A stretch of 64,000 nt of DNA from the NCBI GenBank assembly GCA_028279655.1, contig JANQNH010000021.1:18938-82937 (forward strand). The letters run 5' to 3'. Under the pieces are notes generated by a model. The model searched no databases. It was not told the DNA's origin and saw only the letters and a program-made list of their open reading frames with translations. This document shows, piece after piece, positions 57,802-64,000 of this stretch (positions are counted from its first letter, which is position 1; each line of letters opens with the position of its first letter). The position numbers were made by a program, and so were the translations under genes. The DNA comes from Candidatus Nanoarchaeia archaeon (GTDB lineage Archaea; Nanobdellota; Nanobdellia; Woesearchaeales; JACPBV01).

Positions 57802-59409
57802 TTAAGGTGATCTGCTTGCCTGGTTTGTTCCTCCATAAGCACCAATATTTATCCTTCTTCCATTTGGCTCGGGCTCCTCTCCTATTGGTGAGGCAGGATC
57901 ACCAGCATCAATGCATGGACTTGTTACATCATCTATAGCCCAAGTTCCAGTTTCTGGATTGAATCTACCTCCTTTTGATAGTAGATGATAATCTCCATCA
58001 ACCCAAATATCGTCACTTCTATCACCCGGTGTCCCATTGTCATCAAAATGCCCAAAATATTTGAACATTGGATCATTACTGATGTTTCCTTCACCCGGAT
58101 AGCCACCTTGCACGCAACTGTAGGTTATATTAGGTTTATCGGTTAGGTCTATTATCTGTTCAAGCCCATTATTGTAAAAGATACTGTTCGTAATTATTGA
58201 GTCAGTTCCCTTATTTAGTATTCCTCCTCCAATAGATGTTGCAGAGTTATTGATTATAGCGCAGTTTACTAAGAGAACCTTGTATCCTTGACCATCCCCA
58301 TTATCACCAATCCTAGGGAGATTCAATGTTTCTTGGGTTTGGTTATTTTCCAAGTATAAACCCCCACCAATTGGGGCAAAATTCGATAGGACATTGCAGT
58401 TTTCTGCGATTAGATAGTGAGTTACTATGTACATTGCACCCCCATAATCTGCCATATTGTGTTTCATATTGCATTCGGTCATGGTTAAACTGCTGTCTAT
58501 GCTGGTAATGGCCCCTCCATATTCTCCGTGATTGTTGAGGAGATTACAGTTTATCATATAGGTGTTGCTATCTAGGTTGCGAACTGCACCTCCTAATCCT
58601 AGGTTATAGGTAAAATCGCAGTTAGAAAATTGAGGGTTGCTCAGATAGATATATACTGCGCTGCATCCTGAATTCCTTTCGGTTCTACAGTTTCTGATTG
58701 TGGGGCTGCTGTTTCTTATGAAGATTGCTGAACCATGTTCAGAATCATGGTCATAATCTCCACCTGAGATGGCATTAAAGGATTCACCACCAGTTATTGT
58801 AACCCCATCCAAAACCGCTGTTGGATCATCTCCTTGGGAGATTACTACATGGATACTATTGTCAGCACGAGAAGGATCTCCCAGCATTTTAAAGGGATAA
58901 TCAACTGGGACATCATTATTATTTAGGTCCCCACTAAGGATTGTTTCATATAACACCATATGCCTAGCATCAGGATCTGGATTGTTAATCCCTGCATATC
59001 CTCCTTTGATAGCAACTCCATTTTTAAGGGAGAAGGATGCTTCCTTGTCATGAGGTTTGTTATTGTTGCCTAAATCTGGAGTGTATTTGCCTTGGGCAAT
59101 TTTTATTGTATCGCCTGGTTGAGCATAAGCCAAGGCATCCTGCAGATGAATACATGCATTGAACCAGGAAGAGCCATCATTAGAGCCAAGGGCACTTCTA
59201 TCGACATGTATATCATTTGCCTTCAGATTATTAGCTCCAAGCAATAGAGCTATGGCAACTAAGCTTTTGTATGCTACTGATTTTAATTGTCTTGTCGTAG
59301 TTTGATGTTTTTTTCTTGCTAGACCAAAAAAATCACCAAAATGGCCTAATCTCTCAACTAAGGAACTCTTAGCCTTATTTTTCATAAGCAGAATTCTATC
59401 TATTGACAT
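57802..59409 (-). CDS. Secreted right-handed parallel beta-helix protein
   Basis: IHVDRSALGSNDGSSWFNACIHLQDALAYAQPGDTIKIAQGKYTPD plus repeated beta-helix segments; N-terminal hydrophobic stretch. Confidence 0.75.
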   Translation of the reverse strand: MSIDRILLMKNKAKSSLVERLGHFGDFFGLARKKHQTTTRQLKSVAYKSLVAIALLLGANNLKANDIHVDRSALGSNDGSSWFNACIHLQDALAYAQPGDTIKIAQGKYTPDLGNNNKPHDKEASFSLKNGVAIKGGYAGINNPDPDARHMVLYETILSGDLNNNDVPVDYPFKMLGDPSRADNSIHVVISQGDDPTAVLDGVTITGGESFNAISGGDYDHDSEHGSAIFIRNSSPTIRNCRTERNSGCSAVYIYLSNPQFSNCDFTYNLGLGGAVRNLDSNTYMINCNLLNNHGEYGGAITSIDSSLTMTECNMKHNMADYGGAMYIVTHYLIAENCNVLSNFAPIGGGLYLENNQTQETLNLPRIGDNGDGQGYKVLLVNCAIINNSATSIGGGILNKGTDSIITNSIFYNNGLEQIIDLTDKPNITYSCVQGGYPGEGNISNDPMFKYFGHFDDNGTPGDRSDDIWVDGDYHLLSKGGRFNPETGTWAIDDVTSPCIDAGDPASPIGEEPEPNGRRINIGAYGGTNQASRSP

Positions 59410-59504
59410 TTTAATGGGTATGAATATTATCCAATCATTTATCTAGAGAGATATAAAACTTTGTATTTCATTTAGATGTTTGGGTTCTTTGTAATTGTAT
59501 TAAT

Positions 59505-60467
59505 ATGTCTTCTTTGGATTTGAAGTTTTCAATTAACTTTATATACAAGTGGTCTTCAAATCTAGGTATGAAACATACTTTGAAGGTTACTTTATTCTTG
59601 GTTTCTCTTTTTTTTGTAGCTCAGGTTGTTGGTTTATTGGTTACTGTTGGTTATATGGATCAGGAGGCTGCTAGGGAAGCAGGAGAGATTAGGTTTGAGG
59701 AGCTTCCGTATGATATTGACAGGCCTCCTGTTGAGCAGAAGAGCTCTTTTATCTTCATATTTATAGCCATCCTGGTTGGAACCATCCTGGTTTTGCTTTT
59801 GATAAGGTTTAAGAAAACAATGTTATGGAGGCTCTGGTTCTTTTTGGCTGTTGTATTGTCATTATCCATAGCGTTCTCTGCTTTCATTAATCCATACATT
59901 GCCTTCTTGCTCAGCTTGATCCTTTCTGTGTTCAAGATATTCAAGCCGAATATCTATATACATAACATAACCGAGGTTTTTGTATATGGGGGATTGGCTG
60001 CTATATTTGTTCCTGTAATGAACCTGTTTGCGGTCTTTATCCTGTTGATGTTAATATCGATCTATGATTTTATTGCTGTATTCAAGATAAAACACATGGT
60101 GACTATGGCTAAGTTCCAGACAAAATCAAAGATGTTTGCAGGATTGCTGATCCCTTACAAAAGAGGCAAGATCGGAAATGGAAAGAAAGAGGGTATGGTA
60201 AAGAAAGTTGTAAAGACTGCAATTTTAGGAGGGGGGGATATTGGGTTTCCACTGTTGTTTTCTGGTGTTGTAATGAAAGGGATGATGGTCGATTATGGTA
60301 TGGTTGCTGGATTCTTGAGGACATTGATAATTCCGGTTATTGTCAGTGCTTTTCTGTTCTTGTTGTTTGTAAAGGGAAAGAAGGACAGGTTCTATCCTGC
60401 TATGCCTGTCTTGACAGCTGGTTGTTTTTTTGGGTATGGTGTTTTATTGTTGATTAATCTTATCTAG
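59505..60467 (+). CDS. Presenilin/signal-peptide-peptidase-like GxGD membrane aspartyl protease
   Basis: Multi-TM; ISIYDFIAVF and LGGGDIGFP catalytic-Asp motifs; start probably ATG 59568 (MKHTLKVTLF). Confidence 0.8.
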   Translation: MSSLDLKFSINFIYKWSSNLGMKHTLKVTLFLVSLFFVAQVVGLLVTVGYMDQEAAREAGEIRFEELPYDIDRPPVEQKSSFIFIFIAILVGTILVLLLIRFKKTMLWRLWFFLAVVLSLSIAFSAFINPYIAFLLSLILSVFKIFKPNIYIHNITEVFVYGGLAAIFVPVMNLFAVFILLMLISIYDFIAVFKIKHMVTMAKFQTKSKMFAGLLIPYKRGKIGNGKKEGMVKKVVKTAILGGGDIGFPLLFSGVVMKGMMVDYGMVAGFLRTLIIPVIVSAFLFLLFVKGKKDRFYPAMPVLTAGCFFGYGVLLLINLI

Positions 60468-61441
60468 AAGTTTTGAGGGAAGAAGTCTAACTTCATCTCA
60501 TTTGAGATTATAACTGATTCTATCTTTTTTATTATGTTTGGGAACCTGTTTCTTAATTCCTTGGTAAGCTTATGGATATATTCTAGATCTTCTGCTTCTA
60601 TCTCTAATTCCAGCTCCCAGGGACCTATTGTTTTCATCAGATGTATAACATTTGGCTTATTTTTGCAGAAGCTAAGCAATGATTCATATTCTTTCTTAGA
60701 TCTCTCTTGTACATAGATAAATATCTTAAAGTATTTTAATCCGATCTTGTTAAGATTGAAGAAAGTAGTATAACCTTCAATAAAGCCTATCTTATGAAAT
60801 TTCTTTATCTTATTCTGTACTGTTTTAACATCCACAGATAAATCCTTTGCTATGTCTAATAGGCGGAATCTTGCATTATTTGAGATTAAATGGATAAGTT
60901 TCTTATCTTTTTTGCTAAGTTCAATATTCTGGACCTTTCCTATGTAGAAGAGAAATTTTCTTTGGGTCTGTTTTTCTGGAATTAGGTAATCTCTATTGAA
61001 GAGGTATGCTTCATCGTTTACTAGCACAGAATAATCATGGACATACTTGCCATATTTCTCAAAGATAGAATTTTTTATCTTTGCAAATTCCCTGATTCCT
61101 ACTGCATAATGGCTTGTCATCAGGTCCCATCTTCCCTCACATTTTGCAACCCAGATTATATCCGGGTCTTCTACAAAGTCATTAAGCATCTTCGTCTCTT
61201 CTTCATCACTTAGGCCTTGGAACTGAAAGTAGATCTTATAGTTGAATATGTTTACTGTACCTAATGCAAAGACTGTAACAAATTTATTTATCACCCTGTT
61301 GTCCAATAGTTTGTTGAACCGGTAAGCGACTATATCTTTCTTAGACTTTATTTTTTTAGCAATTTCTTGATAGCTCAATCTTGCATTCTTGTCTAGTTCA
61401 TACATTATTGCTTTGTCAATCTTATCCAGTTTGTAGGTCAT
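60464..61441 (-). CDS. Lrp/AsnC family regulator, tandem type
   Basis: Two Lrp-like HTH halves; similar to 31261-32289. Confidence 0.85.
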   Translation of the reverse strand: MTYKLDKIDKAIMYELDKNARLSYQEIAKKIKSKKDIVAYRFNKLLDNRVINKFVTVFALGTVNIFNYKIYFQFQGLSDEEETKMLNDFVEDPDIIWVAKCEGRWDLMTSHYAVGIREFAKIKNSIFEKYGKYVHDYSVLVNDEAYLFNRDYLIPEKQTQRKFLFYIGKVQNIELSKKDKKLIHLISNNARFRLLDIAKDLSVDVKTVQNKIKKFHKIGFIEGYTTFFNLNKIGLKYFKIFIYVQERSKKEYESLLSFCKNKPNVIHLMKTIGPWELELEIEAEDLEYIHKLTKELRNRFPNIIKKIESVIISNEMKLDFFPQNF

Positions 61442-61569
61442 ATTCCAATGATAATGGAGATTTGTTTATTAATTTTACTCTTTTGTTTAAATATTCTGTG
61501 GAATTTCTTATATATTGGTATATAACTACCATAAAGTAATGAAAATGTATTTGATTAAGATTGGTGAGA

Positions 61570-61953
61570 GTAATGGATCTAGCTGAACTAGCTAAGAAGT
61601 ACTATGGGCTAGTAGATTCCTATAGAATATCAGAATCAGAAGTAGATGAATCAGTACTAGATCAACTACTAGACTTATTTGCAGAGGATGCTGTGTATCA
61701 AAGGTGTGAGAGAGAGTTTAAAGGAAGAAAAGAATTGGAGGATCTATATCGGAATCAGAGAACAATGATGGGAAGACATAAAATTAAGAATATGGTCATA
61801 GAAGGGCGACAGATAGGTATTGAGGGCACATTTTTTAAAAAAAACGGTTCAGAAGAAGGATTAAAATTTGCAGATTTCTTTGTTTATAATGCAGAGGGAT
61901 TGATCCAAAGAAGAGGGACATACTTAGGGGAGGGATTTAAAAAAACAGTGTAG
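61570..61953 (+). CDS. SnoaL/NTF2-like domain protein
   Basis: LLDLFAEDAVYQRCEREFKGRKELEDLYRNQRTMMGRHKIKNMVIEG pattern. Confidence 0.65.
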   Translation, partial: VMDLAELAKKYYGLVDSYRISESEVDESVLDQLLDLFAEDAVYQRCEREFKGRKELEDLYRNQRTMMGRHKIKNMVIEGRQIGIEGTFFKKNGSEEGLKFADFFVYNAEGLIQRRGTYLGEGFKKTV

Positions 61954-61963
61954 GTATGAAAGA

Positions 61964-63091
61964 TTAAGAACCTTCTCTAAGAATGTCTTTCAGTGCTTCT
62001 TTGCTCTCTAGTATGTTCTCTTCTTGTTTTTGTTCTTCTATGATTGGCTTAGGTTCTTCTATGGCCCCTGTAGCTTCCTGTTTTGGCCCTTCATCTTTTT
62101 GATCCAATGGTTTTTGTTCTTCTATGGTTTCTTGTGGTATCTCTTCGGTTATTTCTTTATCCTCTTCCTGAGCTGGTTGTTCTATCTGTTGTTGTTCTAT
62201 CTCCTGTTCCTCTACCGCAGGTTGTTCAGTTGCTTGTGGTTCCTTTACTATTGGGTGGTTTGGATCTTTCTCTTTAAGCTTCTGAAGGGATTGCAAGGTT
62301 CTCTGACCCTGATCAACAGAGTAGGATAGTGGATTTATGACCATGCCATCCTTTGCAAGTATTGTCTGAATTCCTGTTGCCTTCTGCATCTCCCTTATCT
62401 GATACAACAAATCTGCTTTTACCATCTCTATCCCAAAATGCTGAACTATAGCCAGCCTAGGGGCTACCTCTTTTATTATCTTTATTGCATCTTCTACACA
62501 TAGGTTATTCTTTGAGTCTTCCTTTTTTAGATGAGGTACGTTCAGAATCAGGATATTTGAATTCTTGTATTGTTCAATCAGTTCTGGGGAATATTTGGTG
62601 TCTGAGGAATAGGATAAAGTAAAGTAGGGTGTGAAAAACTTGAACCCAATCGCTTTCTCTGAATGCCTTGTTGTCAATGCCAGTATCTCTATCTCGTTTA
62701 TCCCTACTCTCTGTCCTGCTTCAAGAACTATGAACCTTTCCAAGAAGTCCCTGAAGTGAGGATTGAGGGGTGATTGATGATTCTCATTGCTATTGATTGT
62801 TTCTTTGTTTGCTACAAGTACTCCTTTTTTATCCAATCCAGAGTATGTCATTGCATCAATCACTGCATTAATATCGTTGGAATGGTTTATATGGGAATGG
62901 GATACTAGCAATGCTGTGGTTTCCCTGAGGTTTATTCCGTTTTTGGCTGCATTTTCCAAGGAGTTAGGGCCAGGATCTATATGGAATTGATTATCACTAA
63001 CCTGCAGAACGAATCCTCCTGAAGAAAGGATATTTCTACCAACTACAAAAGATCCTTGTCCTGTGCCTAGGAATATTATTGAAGCTTGAAT
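61964..63091 (-). CDS. MBL-fold metallohydrolase with Glu/Gln/Pro-rich C-terminal tail; N-terminus extends beyond the annotated TTG start
   Basis: Upstream in-frame IQASIIFLGTGQGSFVVGRNILSSGGFVLQVSDNQFHIDPGPNSLEN... followed by VSHSHINHSND. Confidence 0.7.
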   Translation of the reverse strand: MQASIIFLGTGQGSFVVGRNILSSGGFVLQVSDNQFHIDPGPNSLENAAKNGINLRETTALLVSHSHINHSNDINAVIDAMTYSGLDKKGVLVANKETINSNENHQSPLNPHFRDFLERFIVLEAGQRVGINEIEILALTTRHSEKAIGFKFFTPYFTLSYSSDTKYSPELIEQYKNSNILILNVPHLKKEDSKNNLCVEDAIKIIKEVAPRLAIVQHFGIEMVKADLLYQIREMQKATGIQTILAKDGMVINPLSYSVDQGQRTLQSLQKLKEKDPNHPIVKEPQATEQPAVEEQEIEQQQIEQPAQEEDKEITEEIPQETIEEQKPLDQKDEGPKQEATGAIEEPKPIIEEQKQEENILESKEALKDILREGS

Positions 63092-63158
63092 TTTTAACCC
63101 CCGAAGAATAGGTATGAAGTAAGGTTAATAAATTTTTCGTAATGTTGGAGTAATATAA

Positions 63159-63998
63159 TCAGATAGGGGCCTTGTTAGTATATGAAATCCCTAGGCTAGT
63201 AACTCTACCCTGTCTATTTATGTAGAATGTTTCAAACACGTTGCTTTTCTTATACTCGAATACTATTTCCGGACATTCTCTGTAGGATGCGGTTTGACTA
63301 TCTCCTGTGAACCTTAGATTACCCATTGATTCGGAATCTTCTAGGGTATGCAGGTGAAATCTGGAAAGGCAGTGGAGGGTGTAATCATCAGGGTCAGCTG
63401 AGTTTTTAAGCTGTTCAATTACTATAGGGGAACATAAAAGCGAGTTCTTTTTATCTTCTTCGCTTATTTTATATAATGGATTTTCCAGTATTTTTCTTAG
63501 AATCTCAATATCTTCTGTAAGTAAGGACCTTTGCTTATTTTTCAAAAAATCATATAGTTCCTGTGCATGTGAATAATCTCCCTTTGCCAATATATCATCT
63601 ATATATTGAAAGTATCTTGAAGTATCTTCAATCACATCTTCTTTTAATTCTATTCTGCCCCTATGAGTAGAGAGTCCTCCTGAAATCTCAGAATAGGTTA
63701 CCTCTTCTATATTCTTTCGTAGAAGTCGCATAACATCATCAATAAAAGATGAGTTCTGCAGGTTATCTTTTAGAATCTCCTTTCTTAATTGGTCCAGAGT
63801 GCTAATATCCTGTATATATCCTGGATGATTAGGATTAAAGAGTCTTTGTTGAAGTTTTTTGTTTTTCCTTATATAGTCCAGCAGATAAATATCATTGATG
63901 TGGAATTGGTAGTTCTTTGAATGGTTTTTGGGTCTGTTTCTTAGATTATCTGCAATGTCCAAGATGTCTCCCCTATTACGATTATGAGCAAGCGCCAC
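63159..63998 (-). CDS. Hypothetical protein, possibly truncated by window end
   Basis: 279-aa open frame; GTG near window edge so true start unknown. Confidence 0.45.
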   Translation of the reverse strand: MALAHNRNRGDILDIADNLRNRPKNHSKNYQFHINDIYLLDYIRKNKKLQQRLFNPNHPGYIQDISTLDQLRKEILKDNLQNSSFIDDVMRLLRKNIEEVTYSEISGGLSTHRGRIELKEDVIEDTSRYFQYIDDILAKGDYSHAQELYDFLKNKQRSLLTEDIEILRKILENPLYKISEEDKKNSLLCSPIVIEQLKNSADPDDYTLHCLSRFHLHTLEDSESMGNLRFTGDSQTASYRECPEIVFEYKKSNVFETFYINRQGRVTSLGISYTNKAPI

Positions 63999-64000
63999 TA

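Overview
AT-rich archaeal chromosome segment. Markers include ABCE1/Rli1, Topo VI A and B, archaeal DnaG, RIO1 kinase, HerA, TrmI and TrmB/Lrp regulators. The lineage is probably DPANN/Woesearchaeota-like, but that is inference only. The window carries a MacB-type ABC exporter operon, MATE, carAB, purL-REC-purQ-purS, guaA, glmS, a full trp operon (E,G,D,C,MBL,F,B,A), TrpRS, two LAGLIDADG homing-endonuclease genes and two intron-containing tRNAs. The strongest novelty is carB. Its reading frame is broken by a 23-nt insertion (13859-13881). The insertion and its flanks fold into a canonical bulge-helix-bulge (3-nt bulge / 4-bp helix / 3-nt bulge). Predicted splicing restores exactly the conserved GQAAEFDYSG motif, so this looks like a very small archaeal BHB intron in a protein-coding mRNA. 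Other candidates are: a switch-like structured leader upstream of carA, an H/ACA-like guide RNA plus tandem hairpins upstream of dnaG, a dispersed junction-forming intergenic repeat family, a non-canonical tRNA-Arg intron, and two genes whose conserved N-termini lack an AUG/GUG/UUG start. All calls are from reading the sequence; no searches or folding programs were run.
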